Source: a virus. From it: a stretch of DNA of 30,619 nucleotides. Of the stretch, positions 1-10,000 are shown one piece after another. Below the pieces are notes generated by a model that made no database searches, was not told the origin of the DNA, and worked only from the letters and a program-made list of their open reading frames with translations. The DNA lies in IMG/VR virus record IMGVR_UViG_3300025120_000315, positions 1 to 30,619 of that record; one strand, given 5' to 3'. How positions within the stretch are numbered: the first letter of the stretch is position 1; each line of letters begins with the position of its first letter. The position numbers and the translations under genes were made by a program.

Positions 1-19
1 AGGAGACGGAACAAGATAA
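1..19 (+). CDS. 3' end of an upstream gene (5 codons visible)
   Basis: The frame beginning at base 2 reads Gly-Asp-Gly-Thr-Arg and then TAA at 17-19. That TAA shares its last A with the ATG of the next gene, giving the TAATG junction seen at several other junctions in this cluster. This suggests the left edge cuts through the last codons of another virion gene. Too little remains to name it. Confidence 0.45.
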
Positions 20-207
20 TGAGTTTATTTAGTAAGGGAGTATACCCAGAGTTATCATACGCAGAAAGAAATAATAATTCTGTATTTGCTAGAACATATG
101 ATGCTTTGGTTAATATTCTACGATTACGTGATGCTTCAGAGGGTGAGGTGCCTGTGAAGATTGCTGATCAAGATCAACAACGATCAATGAATTGGTTTCT
201 AAATTAA
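19..207 (+). CDS. Small protein of unknown function, virion module
   Basis: This is a 62-residue protein starting with ATG, with GGA-type Shine-Dalgarno bases at 2-5 and 8-10. I do not recognise a family. It is mixed polar, with no membrane segment, signal peptide or cysteine, and a predicted helical middle (residues about 22-40). Its TAA stop overlaps the ATG of the next gene (TAATG at 205-209), so the two are probably translationally coupled and co-transcribed with the virion genes downstream. A small accessory virion protein is a guess from position only. Confidence 0.7.
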   Translation: MSLFSKGVYPELSYAERNNNSVFARTYDALVNILRLRDASEGEVPVKIADQDQQRSMNWFLN

Positions 208-575
208 TGGCTATTCAATACAAAAATGTAGCAAAGTCTGTAACTACAACAGGGTCTGATCAAACGATATACACCTGTCCGACTTCAACAACTTTAATAC
301 AGTTTACTGCAATAGTAAAAACATTTACAATTCATAATACAACAGGTGGCGGTGGCACAGTAGATGTCAAAGTAACAGACTCAAGTGCTAGTGCAACACA
401 CACCATAAATCATTTTACATCCAGTGATTTTGCAACTAAAAAGACAGTCGATGCCACAAGCGTTGGGCCGATTGTTTTAGAATCAGCTGACATATTAAAG
501 ATAGATACCTCGGTGCAACCAGCAAATGTCTTGGTTTCTGTCATGGAAATAAGCGATAGCATAAAAGGAGCCTAG
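207..575 (+). CDS. Small beta-rich virion protein (putative)
   Basis: This is a 122-residue protein. I start it at the ATG at 207, which overlaps the previous TAA, rather than at an in-frame TTG at 192 that would only add five residues inside the preceding gene. The sequence is rich in Thr, Ser and Val, with alternating hydrophobic residues and a GGGG turn near residues 47-50. It looks like an all-beta sandwich without cysteines or membrane segments. Small beta proteins of this pattern, ending in a motif like VLVSVMEIS, are common beside tail or head genes of phages (recalled, not searched). A decoration, tail or fibre-associated role is inferred from context. Confidence 0.75.
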   Translation: MAIQYKNVAKSVTTTGSDQTIYTCPTSTTLIQFTAIVKTFTIHNTTGGGGTVDVKVTDSSASATHTINHFTSSDFATKKTVDATSVGPIVLESADILKIDTSVQPANVLVSVMEISDSIKGA

Positions 576-583
576 TTGCCCCC

Positions 584-612
584 TTTACATTCGCATAAAA
601 ATGGAGTATAAT
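584..612 (+). promoter_or_regulatory. Sigma-70-like promoter before the 587-residue virion gene
   Basis: TTTACA (584-589) and TATAAT (607-612) are separated by 17 bases. The -10 is a perfect consensus and the -35 matches 4 of 6. The predicted start point (about 619-620) falls on the ATG of the next gene, so a transcript from here would be nearly leaderless. A copy of the TGCCCCCTTT motif (577-586) abuts the -35. Confidence 0.5.
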
Positions 613-619
613 ATCAGAT

Positions 620-2383
620 ATGGCTATAGGTATGGATAAATTAGCAGGCCCCGTAAGCTCTGGAGATATTATAATGAGGAATCAAGAAGCCCCAAGAGGA
701 GCAGCAGCATTGCTTAATAAATTAGTAAACAAGAACACTCAAGGTATGTACAAATTACCTGAAGAAGATAAAGAAATGCCTGGGTTTATGAAGGATGCCA
801 TGAGAAACATGGAAGAAGTAAAGCTAGATGCTTCTGACTTTAGAACCATACTAAGGCTATTAGAACAAGGTTTTTCCATGGAAGACATACAAGGTATGAC
901 ACAAGCAAATATGAAAAAAGACGGGCCTACAAAAGGTTTGACTATGATGGATATAGCTAACTTAGATAAAGCTTCGGTACAGGGGGGCAAAATAAATTTC
1001 TTAGGTGAGCAACCAACAGTTGATGTACCATTACGTGCTCAATCTCATGCAGACTCAATACCTACAGAACTGGCTTACATTACAGATGAAGAAAAAGATT
1101 TACTAGTTAAAGCAAACATACATGGCTCAATGGAAGGCAAACCAAATGAAGGGCCTGGAGGCATAGCAAGTTTAGATGATTTCTTTTCTACACCAGGTGG
1201 AGGCATTGGTGGTGGTAGTACACAAGATACTGGAGGTAGTATTGGTGGTGGCTTTGGTGGACAAGAAAGTTCAGAAGACTACGGCGTATACGGAGGTGGT
1301 CAATCTGGAAATCAATTTGGTGCTGGTGGTGGTCAAGGTGGTATGGCAGTAGGTGGAAGTGACGGTGGCACAGTTTTTACAGGAAGCGATTTTGTACCAG
1401 CTCCAGGACAAGCTGATAAGCCTGGAACTTTTACTAAAGTTACTGATCAAAAACAAAAAGAATTAGAAGCATTGGCAGCAGCTAAGATGGGTATACAATC
1501 AGGTGGCACTAGTATAGTAGACCTTATGAAAGCAGCAGGTGATAAGATGGGAGATCTTCCGTTCTTAGCATTAAAAGGGGCAGACGCTTTAGCAGAATTT
1601 TTAGATGCAAGAGAAAGACAATCAGTTGAAAATTTATTTAGTTCAGATCCATCAGATGTAGGTACGGGTCTTGGCGCTGTATTAAGATCATTAAAAGAAA
1701 ATCCAACAAGAGCTAATTACTATTTTGATAAATACAAAGATGAACTAGATAACGCTTTAGGTTCAGGTGAAAAAACTGCAGCAGGAGATTCTATAGGTGG
1801 ATTGGAAGGTACGGCATCAGATAAAGTTGAATCTTTAATTAAAAGATATACAGGAACAGATAGTTTTGATAAATCATTTGATCCGAAGAATTATTACTTT
1901 GATAATAAGGGTAATTTTAAAGAAGGTAAGAAACCAAAAACCGCAGGTGATTTTAAAAACTTAGCAGAATTACAAGCACAAGGTAAGATAGATTTTACTA
2001 GAGGAAATACACAAGCGATTGAAGAAGGTAGAAAATTATTAGAACAAGACAGAGGTGACAACAAACCTAATACAGGCCAAGGCACAGCCGCAGCAACAAC
2101 ACAAGAAGAAACTGCCACAGAAACACCAGATCAAAACGAATATGCAGGACAATTTGATATACCAGGCACTATGATGTTTGAGGGTAAAGAAGTTCCTGTA
2201 GGAAGAAGATTTACTACATCACCAAGTACTGTGGAAGATGTAATGAAGTATGCAACACAAGGTGGTTCTAATCAATTTGAGCCTTTTGCACAGTATATAA
2301 AAAGAAGAAAAGATTTTCTAGGAGAAGGCGATAATGAATTTTTTGATGAAGATGGTAACGTAATTTACAGCGGAGTAGCATAA
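620..2383 (+). CDS. Glycine-rich virion-associated protein (putative)
   Basis: This is a 587-residue protein with three visible parts. Residues about 1-180 are mostly helical and include an LAYITDEEKDLL segment (about 151-162) followed by a Gly/Asn/Pro-rich stretch. A very glycine-rich linker with many GGG and GGxGG groups spans about 190-255. The charged helical C-terminal half has a low-complexity Thr/Glu/Gln patch near 485-510. I recall the LAYIT..EE..LL pattern from marine phage proteins encoded just before ejection-type proteins. No enzyme motif is visible. It sits directly after a sigma-70-like promoter and its TAA overlaps the next ATG. The function is unknown and a structural or ejection-apparatus role is inferred from location. 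Confidence 0.8.
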   Translation: MAIGMDKLAGPVSSGDIIMRNQEAPRGAAALLNKLVNKNTQGMYKLPEEDKEMPGFMKDAMRNMEEVKLDASDFRTILRLLEQGFSMEDIQGMTQANMKKDGPTKGLTMMDIANLDKASVQGGKINFLGEQPTVDVPLRAQSHADSIPTELAYITDEEKDLLVKANIHGSMEGKPNEGPGGIASLDDFFSTPGGGIGGGSTQDTGGSIGGGFGGQESSEDYGVYGGGQSGNQFGAGGGQGGMAVGGSDGGTVFTGSDFVPAPGQADKPGTFTKVTDQKQKELEALAAAKMGIQSGGTSIVDLMKAAGDKMGDLPFLALKGADALAEFLDARERQSVENLFSSDPSDVGTGLGAVLRSLKENPTRANYYFDKYKDELDNALGSGEKTAAGDSIGGLEGTASDKVESLIKRYTGTDSFDKSFDPKNYYFDNKGNFKEGKKPKTAGDFKNLAELQAQGKIDFTRGNTQAIEEGRKLLEQDRGDNKPNTGQGTAAATTQEETATETPDQNEYAGQFDIPGTMMFEGKEVPVGRRFTTSPSTVEDVMKYATQGGSNQFEPFAQYIKRRKDFLGEGDNEFFDEDGNVIYSGVA

Positions 2384-3267
2384 TGGCAATATTTGATTTT
2401 TTATTTGGATCTAGCAATCCACCACCAGTAGAGACAACTAATATAAGTACTACTGAAATACCAAAATATATAGCAGAACCAACAGCACAAATAATAGGTT
2501 CATCTATGGATGTAGCTAAAGAAGGATTTGTACCATATACAGGCCCAAGACTTGCAGGGTTTAGTCAAGATGAATTAAGTGCATTTCAAAAAGCAAGAGA
2601 GATGCAGGGTATTGCTGGTTTAAAACAAGATCAAGCTTATACCGCAGCTACAGCATCAGGTGCTCCAGCATTGGGTTCAGTTGATCCGTACATGACAGAT
2701 TATATGACTAAGGTTGCAGACGTAGCAGCAGGTAAATTAAAAGATCAATCTTTAATAGAACAACAAAACATTGCAGCGAAAGCTGTAGGTGCAGGCGGAT
2801 TAGATAACACACGTTTTGCAGTATTAGAAGCAGAGAGACAAAAGAATTTACAATCAGGTCTTGGTGATTTATATACCAAGGCACAAGCATCTGCATATGA
2901 CACTGCACTAAAAGCATCACAACAAGATAGAAAACAACAAGGTACTTCAGCAGAAGCTATGAGTCGTATTGGTACGAGGGGGCAACTTGGTGAGCAAACA
3001 GACATAGGTTTACTTCAAGGTATCGGTGGATTACAAAGAGGTCAAGGTCAATCCGCTATGGATATTGCTTATACTGATTTCTTACAAGAAAGAGATTATC
3101 CAAAACAACAACTTGGATTTGTATCCGATATAATTAGAGGTGCACCATTTGGACAGAAAACAACATCAGTTGGTCAGACTCCAGGTCAAAGACCTGCACC
3201 ATTCCTAAGTCAATTACTTGGTATGGGTATGCAAGGTGCTAACATTTATGGGAGTATATTTAAGTAA
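2383..3267 (+). CDS. Putative internal virion / DNA ejection protein
   Basis: This is a 294-residue protein. Its layout is one I recall from many aquatic podophages: an N-terminal phenylalanine-rich segment followed by Pro/Thr (residues 1-25), a helical repeat-like middle rich in Ala, Gln and Gly (about 60-230), a DIAYTDFLQERDYP-type motif (about 227-240) and a Gly/Met-rich C-terminus. That family is encoded beside very large virion proteins and is usually read as an internal or ejection protein; I assign it by pattern only. Start: ATG overlapping the previous TAA (TAATG), with GGAG seven bases upstream. The next gene again starts by TAATG at the end of this one. Confidence 0.8.
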   Translation: MAIFDFLFGSSNPPPVETTNISTTEIPKYIAEPTAQIIGSSMDVAKEGFVPYTGPRLAGFSQDELSAFQKAREMQGIAGLKQDQAYTAATASGAPALGSVDPYMTDYMTKVADVAAGKLKDQSLIEQQNIAAKAVGAGGLDNTRFAVLEAERQKNLQSGLGDLYTKAQASAYDTALKASQQDRKQQGTSAEAMSRIGTRGQLGEQTDIGLLQGIGGLQRGQGQSAMDIAYTDFLQERDYPKQQLGFVSDIIRGAPFGQKTTSVGQTPGQRPAPFLSQLLGMGMQGANIYGSIFK

Positions 3268-4049
3268 TGGCAATAAAAGAAAACAAAGGCACAGGAATAC
3301 TTACTCCAGATATGTCAATAGACGATTTGCCTCTGGATTTAAGAGACACTATATTAGGAAAATTACCAAAAATTATAACTAAATCTGATCCTGATTTTGC
3401 AATGGATGACTTTATGAAAAACAAATTGGCCACGTTCAAAATTAAAAAAGAATCAGAAGATGCTGCAAAAGCTGAAGAAGATAGACTAGCAAACATGAGT
3501 GTTTTTGGCAAGATGATGGAGAAATTAAAAACAGATGCAGATGCTAGACAAAAATTCTTTGATCAACTTGGTGGTATAGGTGCAGAAATTAGCAGACCAA
3601 CAAATCCAGGAGAAGCTAGAAGTTTAGCAAGAGATTTAATTGTAGGTTCTGAACAAGGTGAAAAACGAAGTGTTGGTAAAAGACAAGCAGAAGCAAAAAC
3701 TTTAGCAGACGTAGCGTTGGCTCGTCAACGTGCAAATCCTATGCAGTATTATACAACTGCTATGAAAGAGTTATCACAACAAGCTGTAGCCGCAGGTCTT
3801 GTACCTGGCACTGCAGCTTTTGTTACGTATATTGGTGAAAAGTTAAGAGGCAAAGGTTTGTCTGCAAACTTAGCATCTTATTCAGAAACATTAAAAAATT
3901 TAAACGAACAATTATTACAAGCACAAGCAGCAGGTCAAGAGACTGAGACTATCATAAAACAAATAAAAGATATTCAAGGTTTGATAACTGGTGAACTGGG
4001 TGGTACGTCGTCTAGCGGAAGCAATGATGTACCTTACAAACCTCAGTAA
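3267..4049 (+). CDS. Helical virion-module protein, function unknown
   Basis: This is a 260-residue protein coupled to the preceding gene by a TAATG junction. It is highly charged and predicted to be almost entirely alpha-helical. Lys/Glu-rich segments lie around residues 45-80, and long Ala/Gln-rich helices (about 130-170 and 200-240) could form coiled coils. The C-terminus is Ser/Gly-rich. There is no signal peptide, membrane segment or catalytic motif. Its place between the putative ejection protein and the giant polyvalent protein suggests it belongs to the same internal-virion set, but this is inference. Confidence 0.75.
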   Translation: MAIKENKGTGILTPDMSIDDLPLDLRDTILGKLPKIITKSDPDFAMDDFMKNKLATFKIKKESEDAAKAEEDRLANMSVFGKMMEKLKTDADARQKFFDQLGGIGAEISRPTNPGEARSLARDLIVGSEQGEKRSVGKRQAEAKTLADVALARQRANPMQYYTTAMKELSQQAVAAGLVPGTAAFVTYIGEKLRGKGLSANLASYSETLKNLNEQLLQAQAAGQETETIIKQIKDIQGLITGELGGTSSSGSNDVPYKPQ

Positions 4050-4061
4050 CAACTATAACTA

Positions 4062-4075
4062 AGGACGCGAGTCCT
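4062..4075 (+). other. GNRA-tetraloop hairpin in the leader of the giant gene
   Basis: AGGAC and GTCCT form a perfect 5-bp stem closed by GCGA, a GNRA tetraloop. It lies in the 45-base gap between two genes, ending 19 bases before the ATG of the giant gene. No U-run follows, so it is not an intrinsic terminator. It could stabilise or space the mRNA, or be a processing site. I see no other feature in this gap. Confidence 0.5.
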
Positions 4076-4094
4076 GAATACATTGTAGGTTATT

Positions 4095-7000
4095 ATGGTA
4101 GAAGAAGTAAAGTATATTAAATTTGACGAAGTGCCTGAGGCACCACGTATTGCAGTTCCTGCAGACTTTACTCAAGACCAAATAGACCAATACCTCAAAT
4201 CAGATTACGTAGAACAAACTTTAGCAGAAAAAGGTTTTGCTTTTAAGTATGGTCTGCAACCTGTTAATCAATTAGAACTAGATAACTTAGATGACTGGCA
4301 CCTAACCTCAGGTGTTAAAAAAGGATGGCTTAGTACAAAAGCTGTAGGCCAAGGTATATTAGCATTTGCGAATGATTTTTTTGGAAACGAAGAAGCTAGG
4401 CAAGAAGCCAAACGTGCTGCAGATCAATACATGTTTGACAAAGCCGCACTTGTTTACCAAGTAGATGACGAAGGTAAATTATTATCTCGTGTAGGAACAA
4501 TAGAAGAAATTATAAATGATGAAGAACACTTAACTGCTTTTACAAAATACGCAAGAGAAAAATTTGGTGAAGCTGCGGCTACTAGTTTTCCTACTTTACT
4601 ATTAAGTTTTGTAGGTGGTGGTGTCGGTGCAATAACTGGTAGTATACTTGCCCCTGGACTAGGTACATATGGCGGTGCTGTAGCAGGCAGTATAGCAGGA
4701 CGATCGTTAGGTGGATTTATGTTTGGTTTAGGTGAAACTTATTTAGCACAAGCAGAAGAAACAGATGATGTTAACTTAGCGTTATCAGTTGCAGCAGCTA
4801 TACCATATGCAGCTGCAGAATCTATAGGTATTGGTGCTATACCTACTGCTTTAATTAGAACTTTTGGAAGTAAAGAAGCTGCAGCAAAAGCAGTAAAAAA
4901 CGGTTTGTTAAAAGGTTTAGTAACTGCAGATGGCAAAATTAACAAAACAAGATTAGCTGGTAAATTTTTAACAGAAGCAGGAAAAACAGGATTAGAAGAA
5001 GGTTTAGCAGAAGCAATACAAGAAACAATAACAACTGGTGCAGCTGGAATAGAAGCTGGTAAAAGTTTTGATGACATGTTTAACAATAAAGATTTTGCTA
5101 AACAATTAGGTGAGGCAGCAGCCGCTGGTTTCTTTGGTGGTATGCCGTTTGGTACAGTTAATCCAAGTGTAAAAGCTTTAAGAGTTTGGAGCAGAATGGG
5201 TGGTGTATCTAAAGATACATTAGACGGTACAACACTGGGGGCTCAATTAAACACTGATCCAGCACAAGAACCAATCCAATCTGCCCCCTTTGACATTGGC
5301 AACACAGTTACAATAGACAATGAATATAATGCTGATGTAGATACAGAACGTCAAGCACAGTTAGAAAAAATGTTTGGCAAACCTAAGTTTAAAGTTTTAG
5401 GTACAGCTGATATAGAAATGGTAAAAGGTCAAGGGACTGAAACTGTTTTTGTTTTACAATCAGATGCAATTAAACAAGCTACTGTTTTCCTAAGACCTGG
5501 TGAACTGGGTAAAGTAAATGTAGTAGAAGATCCATCAGGTGGTGGTGAAGTACCAGACCAAAAAGAAAATTTTGCATACGACGGACAAGCAACTACCAAT
5601 AAATTAAATGACGCTACCAGAAAAGAACATACAAGTTTAAAGAAAAAGATGGTACAAACAGGTCATCTTAATTCTGCACAAGAAACAGAAGTAACTACAT
5701 TTTTAAAAGGCGACAATATAATTGTACGTAACGTAGCTAATAGAATTATTGGAGATAGAGAAACACAAAGAGAAGAAAGAAAAACATTTGAGGCAACGCC
5801 GCAAGAAGACAGAGAAACTGATCTGTTGAATTTTATACCTAAACTAGATAAAACATTTGCTAAGTATGACGGAGTTCCTGACAATGAATTAGAACAAGCC
5901 ATCAGAGAAGACTTACCGTTTTGGCGAACTCAAGAGTTTGCAGAACAAGCGGCAGGTTTATCAGACCAAGTTGCTATATCTGAAGATCAAAATAAACAAT
6001 TAAATGATTTAGGTTACTTTGGTGAAAGGGGGCAGAATTATGTCAACGAAAGAATTAGAGGTAACATCAATCCTGTGAACAACACCGAGTCTTCTGGTAA
6101 AAGATTATTAGATAGTATAATAAAAAATGGAACTAGATTTAGTTCTATACCAGATATACTAGGGGGCCCAGTTAAAGTACAACAAAAGATTGGCGAGAAA
6201 CTAACTAAGAATGAACCATTGACTGCTCAAGAGAAAGCAAGTTTATCTGGTGACAGATTAATACCTGCAACTAAATATGATCCATCCACATACACAGAAG
6301 AGATGTCATTTGAAAATCTTTACGATAAACCTGTAGAAGTTAGAATGAGAATTGTATTAGAGTTGGCAAGTAAATTAGACAGGGATGGTTGGAAGCGTAA
6401 ACAAATAAATGATCCACAGTTAAAAGAATTAGAACAAGCTTTAAAAAATAAAATAAGAGTAGCTGAGTTTCAATACGGCAAACTAAGTGAGAGTTACAAA
6501 CAAGCTAAAAAAGATTTAGCAGACTTTAGAAACACAGGGGAGCATGTGTTAATAAATGGTCTAGCTCCAAAAGGTGTGTTCTCACTTGTACCTATACTAT
6601 CACCTACTGCTTTTAAAACTTACGATAATATTATAGTAAACCTACAACGTAATCTTCAATCAGAAGATCCTATTGTTAGAAAAAATGCAACTGAACAACT
6701 ACCTGTATATCAAAATATGTTAGGACAAGTTTTAGAGTCCAGAATACAAATAAATAAAATGCTTGAATCTATGAGTATAGAACCTATACTAAATTGGAAT
6801 GAGTTTACTGAGCGTTCTATGAAGTCTACTATTAATAAATATCGTAAAAAATTAAATCAAACAGACACAGAGTTTAAAAAGAAAGACATTTATTCTGAGT
6901 ATACAATGCTTAACAAAGAACCTGACAACGTACCAACAGGTGATTATCCACAACTGCAAACAAAAGTTTATGCTAATTTAATTCAAATAATGGAAGTGCT

Positions 7001-10000
7001 TAGACAAGAAGCAAACAAATTGGGATTAGCAACTGTAGACATAGGCATGATGTCTTATGCTGCATCTGATATGTTAAGAGGGCCAGGCACAGTAGGTGCA
7101 TTCTTGCCTGAAAATGCAATGGCTGGTGCTGCATATAGAGGAGCTAAAGCTGCAATAGATGAAGGTTTAATAACTAGTCCTGATCAATTAAATCCTTCTA
7201 TTAATTTAAGTATGATTCATGTTGCATTTGATATAGATGAATTTAATAAAGCAACTCCACAAGAAAAAATAAAGTTATTTGATAAAGCATTTAGTACTTT
7301 AAATCATGAAGCTATACACGCTTTAAAAAGCATGGGATTATTTACAAAACAAGAATGGCAAGTATTAACAAAAGCTTCAGAAGAATTTTTTATAAAAGAT
7401 TATAATATAGAAGAATTATATGTTAAAGAAAGTTATCCTTCATTTACACCACAACAATTCAAAGCTTTACAAGTAGAAGAAGGTATTGCTAAAGCAATGC
7501 AGGCATTTTTAAAAGTAGGTAAATCACCACCCGAATCTTTTACAAAACAATACACAGGTGACAGAACTACATTACAAAAAATATTTGATAGAATAAAAGC
7601 TTTCTTATCTTTACTTGGTTTTAGTTTTAAACAAAATGGATTTAACAATGCTTATGATATTTTTGATGCAGTGCAAACAGGAATCATAGGGCAAAGAATA
7701 CAAGCTAGAACTGACATAGAAAAAATAAAAATTGAAGCTAACATTGAAAAAACTATGGGCATAAATCCCATGGGTGTTTTAGTTTCTAGTAATAGATTAG
7801 CATCAGATGATCCTGCAACTTTAGAGTTTCAGAAAAATGTTATAGCAACTTTTTTAACTGACACCAGGTTTAGAACATTAGCAGAAGCAGAAGCTTACGT
7901 TGATGAGGCTATTAAAGATACTCTTGTTCCTCTTAGGAACAGAGACATTAGGGAGCAACAAGAGATTAAACAATTACAAAGAACTATAAACAGAATAAAA
8001 AATTTAAAGAAACCGTTACAAGCTAGGGTAGAATTAGAAACAAGATTAGAAAATGCAACTACTACAGAACCAAAAGGCAAGAAGCCAGAGTTTCGTACAG
8101 GTCTAGCAGGTATAGGAGGTATAGATATTACTGCCCCTTATACGTCAATGTATATGCCACTAACTGTGGATCAATTCTTAGCTTTGGTTCCACCATTAGA
8201 TGTAGAAACGGATTACACTGAAAGAACTACAAACTTTATGATAGAACAGGCCCAGGATAATGTAGGATTTGGAGTGCCTTATATTGAAATAGAAATAAAC
8301 GAAACAGGTGGTATAGGTAGAGTGGTATCACATGAAGGTAGGCACAGAGTAACTACAATCAAAGCTTTGAATACTGGCAATACAAAGATACCTGTAGCTG
8401 TACGATTTAAAAGAACAGGAGATCCCGCAGCATACAAAAATAATAGAACAGGTAGAAGTGATTTAAGAAACAAAACTTTTTTATCTAATTATTTATTTGA
8501 AGGTCTGTTAACTGCACAAGGAGGTACAACAGAGCCTGGAACAATAGCAAACATGATGGGTAAAAAAGTGTATGAAGGCTTTATGAACATGCCTGACTTG
8601 CAAGGTAACATTTCTAACTACAATTTTACTAAACCTTATATTAACAATTTTGCTAACAACCCTGCAATTAGATATGAGTTGGGTGAGATACAAGATCCTG
8701 TTAATAGAATGAACAGACAGGAAAAAAGAACTGCACTCAACGAAATGAAAAAAGCAATTAAAGATGGTGAGACTGCGTATGAACCAGGTTCACAAGCAAC
8801 TCCTAGAAAGATGTCATTCCCCTCTAGAATACTAGGGCACGCACGATCGTATGCTAAAGTATTTCCAAAATTTAGATTGATGTATGCAAACGTTATGAAT
8901 AAGATATTTAAATCTAGATCTTTACAAATGTCTTTAACTGCTGCTTTAAAAGAAAGATATCTAGAAGTTAAAAAAGATCCTGTAGCAAATGAAAGAATGA
9001 ACAAAGCACATATTATTATGGAGATGACAGGCAAGTTCCCAGAGTTTAATGAGAATGGTGAGTTAGTATTTGTTGCTCCAGCAGATGGTGGTGCGTCAGA
9101 TCTTGATGTAACAGCAGGAGAAGTTGTAATTTTAACAGGTGATGTTGCGATGGCTATGAAAGATCATCAGTCAGTTATGGCAGCTATAATAAAAGAAGAC
9201 TTAAAAGCTACGATATCAAGAGATCATACAGAAGATTTAACTGAAGCCCTAGATGTAATACGTACCTTCTTTCCTAGATTGCGTGATGAAATTAGAGTAT
9301 CATCTGACGGAAAAGGGGGCACAATAAACTTATTAAATAAAGAAGAGTTCGATAGTCTTGCAAGAGAACAACAGCTATATGCCTTAGAAAATTTAGATAG
9401 TAGACAAATAAAATTTATTGTAGACAATTTATCAAATGTAATGATAGGCAGAGGTATGGTGACAGGAGAGTTTGCTGAAATAATAAACAGATTGTTAGGT
9501 AATAAAGATGCAGGTCTTAACAAATTATTAGAAGAAGCTAGTATAGCAGAAGGTTACATGAGTAGACCATACGTACCATTGCAAAGATTTGGTAATGTGT
9601 TTATTACAGTAAAAGATGATAATGAAAACACTATATGGTACGAAACATTTGAAGGTTCTATAGGCACAGAGACACTAGGAAATAGATCGGCTATGAAAAA
9701 AGCTCTTGCTAAACGTTCACAACTTGTTGCAAAATATCCCAATGCAACTGTAAGTCAACCAGCAGTAATGACTATTCAAGAAGTAAGAAGATTAATAAAA
9801 CAAGCAGGGCCTACAGTATCTGTAGAATATTTATCACAGTTTATGTCAGATACAAACGCAAGAAGATTCCAAGAAGCTATGAAAGAAATGAGACAAGTAT
9901 TAGCGGCAAAAGGTTTAGATAAAGACATTACCCCTATAGGTGCATATAGAACACCAAGAGATAGAAGTGTAGGACTAGAAGGTGTGCCAGGTTATAGTGC

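Noticed and set aside
192-206. TTG start extending the 122-residue protein by five residues
   Set aside because: The ATG at 207 forms a TAATG junction like the neighbouring genes, and the TTG has no ribosome site.
4034-4059. Possible promoter with TATAAC before the giant gene
   Set aside because: The nearest -35-like hexamer (TTACAA) is only 14 bases away and matches poorly.
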